Below, one piece after another: positions 1 through 10,440 of a stretch of 64,000 nucleotides of DNA. The stretch is from Symsagittifera roscoffensis (taxonomy: Eukaryota > Xenacoelomorpha > Acoela > Convolutidae). Location of the stretch: assembly GCF_963678635.1 (NCBI RefSeq), contig NC_087068.1:27530318-27594317 (forward strand). The letters run 5' to 3'. The notes beneath the pieces were generated by a model that did no database searches, was not told where the DNA came from, and worked only from the letters and a program-made list of their open reading frames with translations. The position numbers and the translations under genes were made by a program. Within the stretch, counting starts at the first letter, position 1. The number at the start of each line of letters is the position of its first letter.

Positions 1-269
1 GTTTCAGGAGAGATCGGTCGTAATAACTTCGTGTTTTGTTTTCGGCCTAGCGGGGTTCGACCCGGTTTTTGTACTTAGCTTGCCGCTAGGTATATGTTTT
101 TCAATATTTTTATACAAGCAAAGCGTAGTGTTTTATTATGGAGAGTTTTTTTCTACCTAAGTCGCAAATAAAAGTGCTCATTTGGTGGCAATTTTGGTAT
201 ATTTCAAGTTGATCATATTTAGGCAGAAAATTTTTATTGGGATATGTTGCTGCTTTATATTTGGCTAGT
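1..269. repeat. 5' edge, SINE-like fragment
   Basis: No gene is visible. Positions of about 140-265 hold the sequence that elsewhere in the window forms the leader of a tRNA-related repeat: a stretch reading roughly 'cctaagtcgcaaataaaag', then 'catttggtggcaatttt', then 'ggctagtgtt'. The same order recurs near 15940, 28870, 50040 and 56190. No A or B box is preserved in this copy, so it is a partial one. Confidence 0.4.
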
Positions 270-1200
270 GTTAGGTCATGTTTGAAAGACGCTTTGGAAT
301 TTTTTGGCCTTTTCGCAAAAATATAAAGTTTTCTCAAAAACTACTGCACCGATTTTCAAAACAAATGTTCAATGTAAAAGCCGGCTGCTCTTCTATGTGC
401 CTGCTTAATTCGCTAATCTCTTTTCATTTTACCTCACGTTCTACGGCCTTCGAAAGTTTCAGTATGGGGACTTTGGCCTATTTGTTTCATTTTCTCAAGA
501 ATTAAATGCTTAAATCTAAGATAAAAGTTTTTTTTCAAAAGATTAAATTATGGGGACCTTCCAAATCAGAGATTAAGGGTTTAAACGAAAGAAAAGAATC
601 AAATTTGCGAATCTTAACTGCGCAAGCGGCTATGCACAGTATTTTGAAATTTTGCCCATTTTTTGGAAAGTTATTTTTTTTCAGGAACTAACCTGATGAT
701 CCTGAGATTGATAGTTCATTCAAACTAACATGATGCTTAGATGTTCCCTGCGTTATCTCTTTACCCTGTTGATTTGCAGATAAGCCGATATGGACTCCGG
801 AAAATTTCTTTTCAAATGTTTACCGTTTTTTATTGAAAATTCGTCACTATTCTCGAAAAACTACGAGCTAATACTGATATGATATTAAGGGTTCAATCTA
901 AAAAATCAGGGCTAGAAAATATTCAATCTGAAAATAAGGGCGTGGAAAGCAGAGGCTATTCATTGAAAAGTTTGAAATTGAAAGTTTATGGATTTAGGAA
1001 AAGTCAAATTTTTGAATTTTTATCGATTTTTGGAATCTTTTTTACTGTTTTTTCGAAAACTATCCAGCCAAATCTCAGATAAAAACTTCAATTGAAAGCG
1101 CCATTAGTAGTGTTTTCTTTTAAGCAAGCGGCTTATCCCCTACTTACGCAGAGAAACACTACTTTTTCACATTAAATTACGTTTTTTGAAATTTTGAAAA
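270..1200. repeat. Interspersed repeat, also at 53700-54520
   Basis: Non-coding AT-rich repeat. It shares the distinctive phrase 'acgttctacggccttcgaaa' and the surrounding order of motifs (repeated 'ctcaaaaactac' blocks, 'gcaagcggctatgca', 'gtctac'-type segments) with 53700-54520. The small open frames inside it are not conserved between the two copies. Family unknown. Confidence 0.5.
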
Positions 1201-1237
1201 TTACGCATTTCGATATCAGTACAATGTACGATTACAC

Positions 1238-1755
1238 AGCATAGCTTGTGTTATAGTATGAACTCTCTTTTTTTCCAACCTAAGTCGCAAATATTGTTGC
1301 GATAAAATTATTGCGACAAAATGTTTATTTTGAAAGTGTTCATTTTGATCCAGCTATTAAAAACAGCCAATGCTAAGGATATTAACACACTATTGTATTA
1401 CACATAGCACTTAAGCTTCGAGGTATCATGGATCTGTAGCGTAGAGGTAGGGAAGGAGACCAGAAATAAATTAAAAGGATTCGAACCTTTTTCGTATACT
1501 ACTTAAAATGTGTGCGCTCTATGAATTGAGGCATGTTAGTTGGGTATTTATTTTTTTTTCAAATTGACTGGTACTGATAATGTGTCATAACTGGCTTGCG
1601 TCACTTAGCAACTATGTAGACTCATAGTTGGCGTGCGTCATTAATACGTTTTGTTGACTCGAAGTTTTATCATTCAATTTTTCCCAGTAGCGTTATCGGT
1701 CATATTTTTGCTTGTGTATGCGAAGTTCAACTTCGCCTCTGTGTTAAAATGATTG
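1238..1755 (+). repeat. tRNA-related SINE-like repeat, copy 1 of 3 (family A)
   Basis: About 500 bp that is nearly collinear with 44120-44640; its first 320 bp also match 20735-21055. A tRNA-like core lies at 1430-1492: a perfect A-box consensus TAGCGTAGAGG and a B-box-like GGATTCGAACC about 35 bases later, the spacing of a Pol III type 2 promoter. A long unique-looking leader precedes the core and a tail about 250 bp long follows it. This copy lacks the 'gggcagggccgg' segment found after the B box in the other two. Confidence 0.6.
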
Positions 1756-1779
1756 GAACAGGTAGATCCAGCATTAGCT

Positions 1780-2000
1780 GGACCACTGGTTTGCTTCCAA
1801 GTGACTGTGGGGGAGATGCGAGGACGTGAGACTCATAGTCAATATGTAGGTTATTCAAATCCGGAACATTTAAATAGTTTTATTTTTTCGTCGCATTTTT
1901 GCTGCATGGCATTGGCAATTTGATAGAAACTTTAGCTGATTTTATGTTGGCTAGTGTTATTAAAATTAAAATAGGTCATAAAGCAGATATGAGAACGTGT
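1780..2000 (+). repeat. tRNA-like SINE fragment (family B)
   Basis: Contains 'gacgtgagactcatagtc' near 1825 followed by 'ggttattcaaatccgg', which resembles an anticodon arm and a weak B box. A related 'gaacgtgtaactcataatc' lies near 1990. The same anticodon-arm-like phrase recurs near 16085 and 29065. This is a decayed copy with no open gene. Confidence 0.4.
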
Positions 2001-2647
2001 AACTCATAATCTCAACAAAGTATTAGGTGTTTTTCTTTATCTTTTCCTTGTTTCACTTTGTTTTGCCTGTTTAGAGCTCTTTTGCGTTTTGTCAACTGTG
2101 TTCGCAAGGCGCTGTTTCGCCACTGTGTATAAGGTTTTTCATGAATGTTGTCCCAGGCAGAGGTATGAAATTTTGACTTGTCTCAAGTATTTCTTTGAAT
2201 TTAAATGAGCAAAATAAAAATTCGACATCCGTCTTTTTTTCCTATCCTTTATCTTGTACTGCAAATATTTTTGGCTTATTGCAAGTGCTGCGAAGCTCTG
2301 GTTCGTCTCTGAGTTTAAAAAATGGGTTTAAGTTTTAAATAAACAATGGAATGCAAAATTTTTTTTTAATCAGTTTTCTCAAGTTCTCATTTTTACGCAA
2401 GCCGAGTATTTTATTATACTACGAAGTAACATTTTTAAACTGAAGTAGGAAATAAAAGAGCTCATTTGGCGGCACTTATAGTATATTTTTAAGAATTGGT
2501 AATTTAATAGCATCTGTAGCTGTTTTATTGGTAGCTATTGATTTTTTCCAAGCGACCGCGGCATCGGAGCGACCGCGGCTAATCTTTGCAAGCGACTGCG
2601 GCTAATCTAACATCGGAGATTCAATTTTGTAACATAGAAATTTTTTT
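2000..2647. other. No gene, partial SINE leader
   Basis: AT-rich and non-coding. A second leader fragment of family B ('gctcatttggcggcactta') lies near 2460-2540. At 2550-2600 the phrase 'agcgaccgcgg' occurs two to three times in short tandem. Nothing else is recognisable. Confidence 0.5.
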
Positions 2648-3130
2648 AAGAGTTGAAGAATGTAGTTTAGACTCTTCTAAAGGTCGCGGTGATTTTAACT
2701 TTCTGTTTTTTTTTATGAAAAGCCTTCAAATTTGTTCAGGCTGAAGTTTATTTTTTCGCGGTTTGACTTTTGACTTCTTTATAAATTCAGTTGATTTCCT
2801 TTGTTAAAATGAAGACAAATTCCACTATCGAACAGCGAAAGTGTAAAGGTGACGAAAAACGCGATCGACTTCTAGTTTCGAAAGTGGATTTTAATTTCAA
2901 GATTTACCAGCGAAATAAAAATTTTTCCTTATTGATCCAGTTTTCTCAAAATAGGCCAATCATAAGTTGTTAGTGAAATTCAAAGAGCCTTAAGGGCATT
3001 GTTTTTTTTCTTTGAAATTCGAAAGTTGAGATTATTACCAATAATAAATCACTATTTTTCTTCTGTTTATTGGCGTTCAAAAAACAAGTCGGTTTTTTTT
3101 GAACTTTTTTTTGGCGTTCATTGACTCTTT
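2648..3130. mobile_element. MITE-like element with AAGAGTC termini
   Basis: A nearly full copy of the most abundant repeat of the window. The left end reads AAGAGTTGAAGAATG and the right end is the inverted form GCGTTCATTGACTCTTTT. The interior carries the family landmarks in order: 'ggtcgcggtgatttt', 'cggtttgactt', 'ttcctttgttaaaa', 'cgatcgacttctagtttcg', 'gatccagttttctcaa', 'aaattcaaagagc'. No transposase is encoded, so it would be non-autonomous. A clear target-site duplication could not be assigned. Confidence 0.55.
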
Positions 3131-3149
3131 TCCAACTGCTTGTTTGTTG

Positions 3150-3600
3150 GCTATAATATTTGGTGGCATTTGTGCCGCAGAGTATTGGAAATTTAATAGC
3201 AGCTGTAGCTGCTTTATTGGTAGTGGTTGTTGGTAAATTTTCAGTGGGGCAGATGCGAATTAATGAGATTCCTAATTTTCCATTCGGAGTTTCGATTACG
3301 GCATATATCAAAAGTTTTGCTTTTCAAGGCTTAGTTATACTTTTTTCCTTGTTACACTTGCGAGAGCAAGTTTCTTGGTATTTGCAAACCAGAGTTTTTG
3401 TAAAGCAACTTTTAAAAATTTGTGGGAAATTTATGCAATTTTATCGAACGTTTGCACTTTGTTTTTGTCTTTTTATAGCTTTTTTAGCCGTTTTCTCGAT
3501 AATATTTTCGAAATGCAGCTTCGCCTCTGTTTATCACGCTTACGCTCGTTACGCTTGCGATTGGTAAGAGTCATCGAATTGTACCAAAATTTTTCAGAGA
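3150..3600 (+). repeat. tRNA-like SINE copy (family C)
   Basis: Shares its order of motifs with 56190-56500: 'ggtggcattt', 'ctgctttattggtag', a segment 'gcagatgcgaattaatgag' and a degenerate B box, then 'ttttcaaggctta'. The 3' part holds the hairpin ACTTGCGAGAGCAAGT (3356-3371), which recurs at about 49239. A 135-codon open frame crosses the repeat but matches no protein feature and is treated as fortuitous. Confidence 0.4.
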
Positions 3601-4180
3601 AGAATCTTGTTTACCGGAATCACTGAAACATTACGTCAATTCTTTCGTCAACTGTTTTTTAGTCAATTAACTGACATTTTTTGAGCATGCTTGCATATTA
3701 AACAACCAGTCCATTCTCCTAGATGGCATTTTTTCAATGTTGTTTTTGAAAGCTGTATAAACTTGCTTTGTACTGTTTTGTCTTTTGCAGCTCTTTTTTG
3801 GCTTATAGCCGTTTACAGCTCTTTTTTGGCTTAATCTTGGTTGTAAATTGAATAACTCAGATCTTGTAATTTTTTTTTCGGTGACAAGATTTTTTTTTGG
3901 CTTTGGCTTATGTAACATTGGCTTAGTTTGCTCATTTTTTTCCCTTTGAAAGGCGAAAAGTTTGTTATTCGTGTGTTTCGTTGAAATTGTTTTAACGCTT
4001 AAATTTTTAAACTCAACATTTTTGGCAATTGCGTTTCTGTAAATGTTTCCCTCTAAGTGAACTTAATTCTAGACAAATTGAGGTCAACGTATGACAGTTT
4101 TGGTTTATTTATTTTTTTCACCTGCTGCAATTTTATTTTCTTGTTTAGTGGTTTTCCTCTCAATCTGTTACCTGTTTATA
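3600..4180. other. No gene visible
   Basis: AT-rich non-coding sequence. A short local duplication of 'cagctcttttttggctta' is seen at 3787-3835. No conserved coding, tRNA or element termini were recognised. Confidence 0.5.
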
Positions 4181-5460
4181 TCCAAAATGCAGAACACTCG
4201 AAGAAGGGGCTGATTTTCAAAAAAAAAGAAATTTTTGTGTTTGAATTGACCACCCGGGTTGACCTAACCTTCTTATCATACAGTTTCCATATATGAGAAA
4301 CTTCTTGTCACACAATTCCATACGTACAGAAAAATGTATGAGATCTCTATGCTAAACATTTTTCCATCAATGAAAATTGTATGACATGTGTTTTTCGATA
4401 AACCGCAAAGTTGATGTTTTTCTAAATGCAATTTCTGAAAAATTTTGGGTTGTGTTCGTAACCGAATGCAAGTGACGACGACCTTGGTTTACTCAAAGCA
4501 CCAAAGGTTGGACGGTCTTGTATTTACAATGCATAGAAAACGACCTGAAATGTCTTCGAGCTGTCTTTCTCAAATGATATAACCAAAGTAACAAACTTCT
4601 AAGTTTTAGCGTAACTTTTCAGCAATGGTTATTTTTAAATTATCAGACATTGATCAAGGCATACATAAACATGTCATACAAAAAATAGGAGTTTTCAGCT
4701 TTTTTGAAAAAAGTTAATTTGCGAAAAGGAAAAAAACAACGTTAGTGTATCCAGGACTTCGTTATGCACACTAATAATTACATTTTGCATGCACAAATTT
4801 TTTTGGAAAGTGTTTGTTTGAGTGCAAAATTTGATTTTCCGTTAAAAAAAAACAAAAAAAATTTTAACGGCAATTTCAAAAATACTTGTGTCGCCAACAA
4901 AAAAATGCTAGTCATACAATTTCCATACATGGGAATTGTATGATAATAATTTTTGTCAAAAAGCAAAACCTCGGATTTTTCATCACCAGAGAATTTCATT
5001 AGAATCAAACAGCCGCATCAAATAGTTTTTAACTTTTTTCAACCATTTTTTGAAATTATGCGAAAATTGTATGACATGCGTTTTTCCATACACTTGATGT
5101 ATGGAATTGTTTGATAAGAATTTTTTGTGTATGGAGGTCAACCAGGGCAAGTTGAAATTCCGAGCGCTCGCAGAACACTATAAAGATCATATTTTGACGC
5201 AGTCAAATTTGTGAAAAAAGTCCAAAAATGCTGTTTTTGGGCATTTTTTGGAATATTTTGACCAAAAAAATTGCGTTTTTCGGCGTGCGCCCCTTCAAAA
5301 TAAGTATATATTGGCGCTGAAGGCACCTTTAGAAAAACGTTATGGTTGGGCGGTCGAAAATAATAGTCATAAAATAACACCAAAGGGGGACCCTTTAGTT
5401 GATGAGGGGGTCGAATACCTGAGGTGGGCGTCCGCCCCCTCCCCACTAAATCCGCCCCTG
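4180..5460 (-). mobile_element. hAT-type MITE split by a foldback insertion
   Basis: The right end, TCCGCCCCTG at about 5450-5460, and the preceding sequence ('cgtgcgccccttcaaaa', 'ggcaccttt', 'gggtcgaatacct') match the complete element at 25134-25480. The left part of that element appears to be at about 4195-4248 ('cactcgaagaagggg', then 'tttgaattgac'), and the match resumes at about 5150 ('aagttgaaattccgagcgc'). The interval 4249-5150 is therefore read as a later insertion. The left segment is diverged, so the split is an inference. Confidence 0.45.
4243..5153. mobile_element. Foldback element with GGTTGACCT termini
   Basis: The two ends are inverted relative to each other: the left carries CCCGGGTTGACCT then TTCTTATCATACAGTTTCC; the right carries, on the opposite strand, CCCTGGTTGACCT then TTCTTATCAAACAATTCC. 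Inside, phrases such as 'attgtatgacatg' recur several times in both orientations, including a local hairpin at about 4914-4940. There is no coding capacity, so it would be non-autonomous. The boundaries are about 10 bp uncertain and no target duplication was resolved. Confidence 0.5.
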
Positions 5461-5765
5461 ATCTCCAGTCATGTAAAGCTCAGCTTTGTTTCTGTTTCAA
5501 AAAAGTGAAACATATTGAAGTTCCAAGAGTTTTATGGTGATAATTTTTCTAAAACTCAAATACAGTTTTTTGTGGGTTTCGTGAGTTCACTGACACTTTC
5601 CAACTGACTGCCGGCTTTGTTAAAAAGTTAATTGTCTGGACCGTTTTATAATTTTGCTTACTTTGTTTTTGGGCCGATGATAAAAGATGCTGCTGTTTAA
5701 GTTTTCTAATGAATAAATGGCATTAAAAATGAAGTTTTATTTTAATGATAATATTGTTTCTGAAG
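5461..5765. other. Presumed intron upstream of terminal exon
   Basis: AT-rich, with no coding signal. It is probably the last intron of the gene whose terminal exon follows. The 3' splice site GAAG just before 5766 has a modest polypyrimidine context. Confidence 0.35.
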
Positions 5766-6015
5766 GGAAATCGAGGAGCATCTTGGAACGACAATTCCTC
5801 AAATAGGTCCAGACATGGAAGTCCAAGCGGACGAATTTGCTGGAAAAGTAACATACGGTCAGAAAATATCCGGAAACAAATCCAACTATACAAATCATGT
5901 GAGCCAATTGGCACCAGCTGTTAGAGAATTAGCTGAGATGGAAACAATGGCGCAACAGTCTTTCTTGTCACTTCTGTACAAGAAAAAAATTGGATTTAAA
6001 AGCGAAATTTTTTGA
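5766..6015 (+). CDS. Terminal coding exon of an unrecognised gene (5' part not seen)
   Basis: An open stretch of 82 codons runs from an acceptor-like GAAG at 5762-5765 to a TGA at 6013-6015. Read with one base carried in, it begins EIEEHLGTTIPQIGPDMEVQ and ends LYKKKIGFKSEIF. The middle part, LAPAVRELAEMETMAQQ, looks helical and charged. A polyadenylation signal follows 42 bases after the stop, as expected for a last exon. It could instead start at the ATG at 5815 (66 codons). No family was recognised. Earlier exons were searched for by eye upstream and none was convincing, so they may lie outside the window. Function unknown. Confidence 0.5.
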
Positions 6016-6056
6016 ACGTTGATTGTTAACAAAGTTGATGTTGGTTTAATTACTTG

Positions 6057-6062
6057 AATAAA
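6057..6062 (+). terminator. Polyadenylation signal AATAAA
   Basis: Canonical AATAAA 42 bases after the stop at 6015. It marks the 3' end of the upstream gene and lies about 575 bases before the splice acceptor of the next gene. Confidence 0.6.
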
Positions 6063-6636
6063 CTTGTATTGAAAATTGGGGTGATGAATTGATCATCTCT
6101 CGTCTGTAAATTATAAATTTGTTATATGATTGGGTTGAAAGTTAACTGATAACTATATTTTTCATGTTTTTAGTGGAGTTAGAAGATTGCTCGAGATAAT
6201 TCTAGATCTGCCTCTGGTTTAATGCAATATTAAACTAACCTTGAGTTTGCAGAAACTTATTGAGTGGCCATGAGCGAAGCTAATGATGTCGTGTGTTTTT
6301 GGGAAAGTCCTGTAAATTATTCACGCTTCAATTTGATTTTTCGAGGTTTGACTTGATTTATTTTTAATGTCTCTTCTAATTCTCTCTTCATTAATGTAAA
6401 AGGAGAAAATATCTGGTCTGGAATAACAAAAATTTAATTGATGCGAACAATCGTAAACGACTTCCAGTTTCGAAACATGATTTTAATTAATTTCCAGTGG
6501 AATACAAAAAATTATCTGTTGATCCAGTTTTCTGAAACTGGGTTAGTTTTTATCAAAAACTGTCAAACGTAAACGATTCTTGATTTTCGAAGACCTTTTA
6601 TGTGATTTTTTTCTCAATATTTTTAAAATTCTTCAG
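6063..6636. other. Short intergenic gap with MITE fragment
   Basis: Contains a partial copy of the AAGAGTC MITE family at about 6350-6600 ('gaggtttgacttgattta', 'cgacttccagtttcgaa', 'gatccagttttctgaaa'). It ends at the strong acceptor TTCTTCAG at 6629-6636 that precedes the next start codon. No promoter element was recognised. Confidence 0.45.
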
Positions 6637-6644
6637 ATTATGTT

Positions 6645-8261
6645 ATGATGCGGTATTATGTAACTACCTTATTTGCTATCCTGTCGCTCGTACTGGTCGC
6701 AAAAACAGTCAAGGCTCAAATCACAGATGAGACTCAATTTCTGTCAGTGCTGTCCAATACAAATACTTCCTGGAATGCCTCCGATTTCACGGCAAGATAT
6801 AGACTGTTGTTTCAAACGGCAATTAACAAGTAAGGATTTATTGGATTAAAAAATGCGCCTCGAGTTCCTTGGTGTAAATTATCGTTTGAAGATTACCACC
6901 TTAAGTTTTTGAACGAAGCCAGGGTTTTCATTTGATGCGATCCTTTTTGCATCAAATTGCAATGCAGTAAATGGATAATGGCTTTAATCGCAGACATTCA
7001 CCGTTCGGGACAGAACCATACCGTCAATTGATAGCTCAAATGAAATGTTCATTTTATCCGGATGTTAACAGATACACAGGAGAAGCATTGTCTGGATCCT
7101 TGCTAGTGAACGATGTCAGGCGAGGCACAAATGGAAATCCATTCATCACTCTTATCATAACATTTCAATCCCTCTCCCGAGCAGTGACATCTGAAGAGAT
7201 GCTGTCCATTTGGTCATTGATTTCCCCTTCAGAAGCAAGCGTTGCTATTGCTCCAATAGAAGTCATTGTTGTTATGGAGCTAGTGGGAGCATCGTTAGTC
7301 AAGTAAGAAGACTACTTTCTTTTTCTTCAATTTAGGGTTACTTGTTTTTATTTCGGACGTGCCCGACTCAAAATCAAGAGCAGGATAATTTTCCTACAAT
7401 TTCTCCCAAACGCAAAAAAAATCAATTTAACTCAAATCAAAACTAGTCTCCAATCAATAACTGGAAGGGAAATAGCTTATCAAGAAAAAGTCTTGGCTAA
7501 AAAAGTTTCGTTCCACGTGGAACATGTAAATTAGCAGTTGAAACATTGAGGGCATTGTCCTGATTTGAGAACTCTTTTTTTGCAGGGAGCGAGATAGTTT
7601 GGACAATGATCTGTGGCTGATGATCCCGTTTATCTTGGGAACCTTCCTCATAGCATGTATTATAGCAATTATCTGCTATCTTATGCAGCCTAAGATAGAC
7701 AACGCCTTCTCGAAGACCTCCAACAACATCTTCAGGTGAGATATGCCGCCAATAGTCAAGTTGTGAACCAAAAATTAGTTCACGGAAGACTGGGTGCTCA
7801 AGCTGCAATTCTGGTGAAATAAACGGGAATTTTGTTTTTGTTGTATTCCAGTGATGTCCATTTAAAAAATAGAAATTTAAATTTAAATCAAGATTGTTCA
7901 AGAAAATCATAAAAAATTTATCAAATGAAGTTTTTCCGAATCTGTTTAATATTATCTTTAGCTTTATTTATTTGCTTAGTTGTTTTTTAATCGACATCAC
8001 TGTTGTATGCTCTCTGGGATTTCGTAGGATTTACAAAAGAACACTGCTTAATTGTCTTTCAATCAAATTGAAGCTAAGATTGCAGCAAAGTAACTTCTTT
8101 GCGACCGATTAGCGGGAAAGAGCTCTGTATATGGTTGTTTTTTGTTCACGAAAATTGAACTACCAACATACAGAGCGGGTGATTTATCATGCTTCGGAAA
8201 GCAATAAAAAATTTCTGAGTGGTTTTTTTTTCTTTTCAGACTTAAGAGTGGCGAGGTTTAG
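6645..8261 (+). CDS. Small type I membrane protein, unrecognised (4 coding exons)
   Basis: Proposed exons: 6645-6829, 6994-7302, 7586-7735 and 8240-8261, with phases 2, 2, 2 all matching; 221 residues predicted. The protein opens with MMRYYVTTLFAILSLVLVAK, a typical signal peptide with likely cleavage after VKA. Two N-glycosylation sequons (NTS, NAS) follow near residues 45-55. A luminal domain of about 140 residues contains CSFYPDVNRYTGEALSGSLL, loosely recalling a SEA domain with a GS-hydrophobic site, but this is weak. A transmembrane helix (WLMIPFILGTFLIACIIAII) starts near residue 176 and leaves a short cytoplasmic tail. The last exon adds only RLKSGEV; without splicing at 7735 translation would stop at once after NNIFR, so the C terminus is uncertain by a few residues. 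The exact role is unknown. Confidence 0.6.
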
Positions 8262-8343
8262 TGAAGAGATCAATTTGAAGAGAGTGAGCGAGGGAATGAA
8301 TATAATTATTTAGCTGACAATGAAGTAGTGAAGACACAGTATA

Positions 8344-9046
8344 CAGTGCTGATTTAAATTATCCGGACAAAACGAACAAAACTTGAATTTTCAAACGCGT
8401 TTTTCTCAAATTGGGTTAAGATTCGACAAAAAGTGAAGAGAACAAAAGTTGCTTAGAATTTCACCGGAATTAATATGGTGCCATTTTTTCTCCGAAATTC
8501 TCAACAACAATTTAACCCAAAAATGGGTCATTTTGGCTTTTTTTCAATTAATCAAGAATTACGCTGAAACTACTTTGTTAATTGATAAGAAAATTATATC
8601 ACAGGAAGGCTCTTACGCAGCTCAACAAAGTTTAAGAAGGGTTAAAATTCTCACTTGATAGTCAATAAATGTGATTTTTACTATATACAACCTAGAATCT
8701 CTGTTTAAAAATATATTTTTTAACAATTTGCGCAAATTTTTGGAGGTTTAACCCTTCTTAACTTTTGTTGAGCTGCGTGAGAGCCTTCCTGTGATTTAAT
8801 TTTCTTATCAATTTACAAATTAGTTTCAGCGTAATTCTTGATTGATTGAAAAAGCCAAAATGACCCACTTTTGGGGTAAAATTTTTGTTGAGAATTTCGG
8901 AGAAAAAATGGCACCATATTAATTCTGGTGAAATTCTAAGCAACTTTTGTTCACTTCACTTTTTGTCTAATCTTAATCCAATTTGAGAAAAACGCGTTTG
9001 AAATTTCAAGTTTTGTTCGTTGTGTCCGGATAATTTAAATCAGCAC
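8344..9046. mobile_element. Foldback (long-inverted-repeat) MITE 1, CAGTGCTG ends
   Basis: About 700 bp, made almost wholly of two inverted arms of roughly 310 bases (8344-8655 and 8745-9046) around a short spacer. The same peptide-like frame (beginning MLRISPELIWCHFF) is therefore found on both strands. The ends are CAGTGCTGATTTAAATTATC and its inverse, terminating CAGCAC. It is flanked by TA on the left (8342-8343) and TA on the right (9047-9048), as expected for Tc1/mariner-class insertion. There is no transposase gene. Confidence 0.75.
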
Positions 9047-9048
9047 TA

Positions 9049-9771
9049 CAGTGCTGATGTAAATTAACCGGACAAAACGCGTAAAACTTGAAATGCAAAA
9101 CGCGTTTTTCTCAAATTGGGTTGAGTTTAGGTGAAAATTTATGAAGAAAAAACTTGCTTAAAATTTTAGCAGAATTAATATGGTGTAATTTGTGTTGCGA
9201 AGCTCGGGCCCAAAATTTTACCCCAAAAGTGGTTCATTTTGTTTTTTCTTAGTTAATCAAAAATTACGCCAAAAATACCCAGTCGATCACAGACATATTT
9301 GTATCAAAGTGAGACCCTTACGTAGCCCAACAAACTTTAAGAAGAGCATATTCTTCAAAATATTTAAAAATTGATTTATTTTTGTTTGATAGACACAAAG
9401 GTCGTTTTTACTATATGAAATACCAACTTTTTTATTTAAAATAATTTTTAAACGGTTTGCAATTTTTTTTGGAGAATATACCCTTCCTAAAGTTTGTTGG
9501 CCTACGTAAGGGGCTCGCTTTGATATAATGATGTCTGTGATCGACTGGGTATGTTTGGCGTAACTTTTGATAAACTAAGAAAAGCCAAAATGACCTGTTT
9601 TGAGGTAAAATTTTGGGCCCAAATTTCACAACACAAATTACACCATATTAATTCTGCTAAAAGCAAGTTTTGTCTTGATCAGTTTTCGCCTAAACTCAAC
9701 CCAATTTGAGAAAAACGCGTTTCAAATCTCAAGTTAACCGCGTTTTGTCCGGTTAATTTAAATCAGCACTG
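9049..9771. mobile_element. Foldback MITE 2, adjacent to element 1
   Basis: A second, diverged member of the same family, abutting element 1 and sharing its flanking TA. The ends are CAGTGCTGATGTAAATTAAC and CAGCACTG (9764-9771), followed by TA. The arms are 9049-9350 and about 9470-9771. Both arms carry 'aacgcgtttttctcaaattg' (or its inverse) near the termini. The two elements differ in the arm interiors, so this is two insertions or an old duplication, not a recent tandem copy. Confidence 0.72.
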
Positions 9772-9789
9772 TAGTTTCGCGTAATTTTT

Positions 9790-10060
9790 TTTTACATCAC
9801 AGAAGTTTACGCTCACATTTAATGTTTCTTTCAGTTCAATTCAAATTCGTTCACTAAAAGGAAGACAAATGGATCTCTTCAAAAACAAAATTGCATATGG
9901 TCCGGAATACCGATGTTATTCAGTTTCAATAATGGATTTTCAAATTTAAATTTCCCGGCGGCAAAAGTTTAACTTTGATCCAGTTTTCTCAGATTAGATT
10001 TGTTTAAAAGTTCAAACATTAAAAATGTACTTCGAAGAGCTTTACGGACAGAATTTTTTC
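9790..10060. repeat. Partial AAGAGTC-family MITE
   Basis: Contains internal landmarks of the family ('cacatttaatg...ttcagttcaattc', 'aatggattttcaaat', 'gatccagttttctcagatta'). Neither terminus is intact. Confidence 0.4.
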
Positions 10061-10440
10061 TTTTAAAAGGCTTGAACGGGTTTTATGATAATCGGTTATC
10101 GATTATCATTGACATATATATATATATTGTTTGAATAATCATTGATTTTTTCTATGCTCGACGCTAGGCACAAGGCCCTTAAAATGTTAGAGCTAGATAA
10201 TAAAAAAATCAATCACTTTCAAATTAATCGTTTAACATCAAAGATGGCAAGAGTTTTAACTCTTCTCAGCTTTAATCACATACCGGTTCTTACATCAAAT
10301 ATAGAATCATTTATGTCATAATACACTCAAACTACCACAGGATGTTCGATTGATAGGTTAAGTTTCCACAAAAAGTAAAGATTAATATTGCGTAAATTTG
10401 AAAAAAAAATCACAACTTTTTGATGCTACCGTTAAGGCAA
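10061..10440. other. No gene visible
   Basis: AT-rich sequence with a short (TA)n stretch near 10110-10125 and a local inverted repeat, 'ataatcggttatcgattat'. No coding signal was seen. Confidence 0.4.

Noticed and set aside
3160-3567. 135-codon hydrophobic open frame
   Set aside because: It lies across a SINE copy also seen at 56190-56500; the hydrophobic residues come from T-rich repeat sequence, and no splice sites or homolog support it.
8449-8943. Two similar open frames on opposite strands beginning MLRISPELIW
   Set aside because: They are the two arms of a palindromic foldback element, so the identical peptides are a consequence of the inverted repeat.
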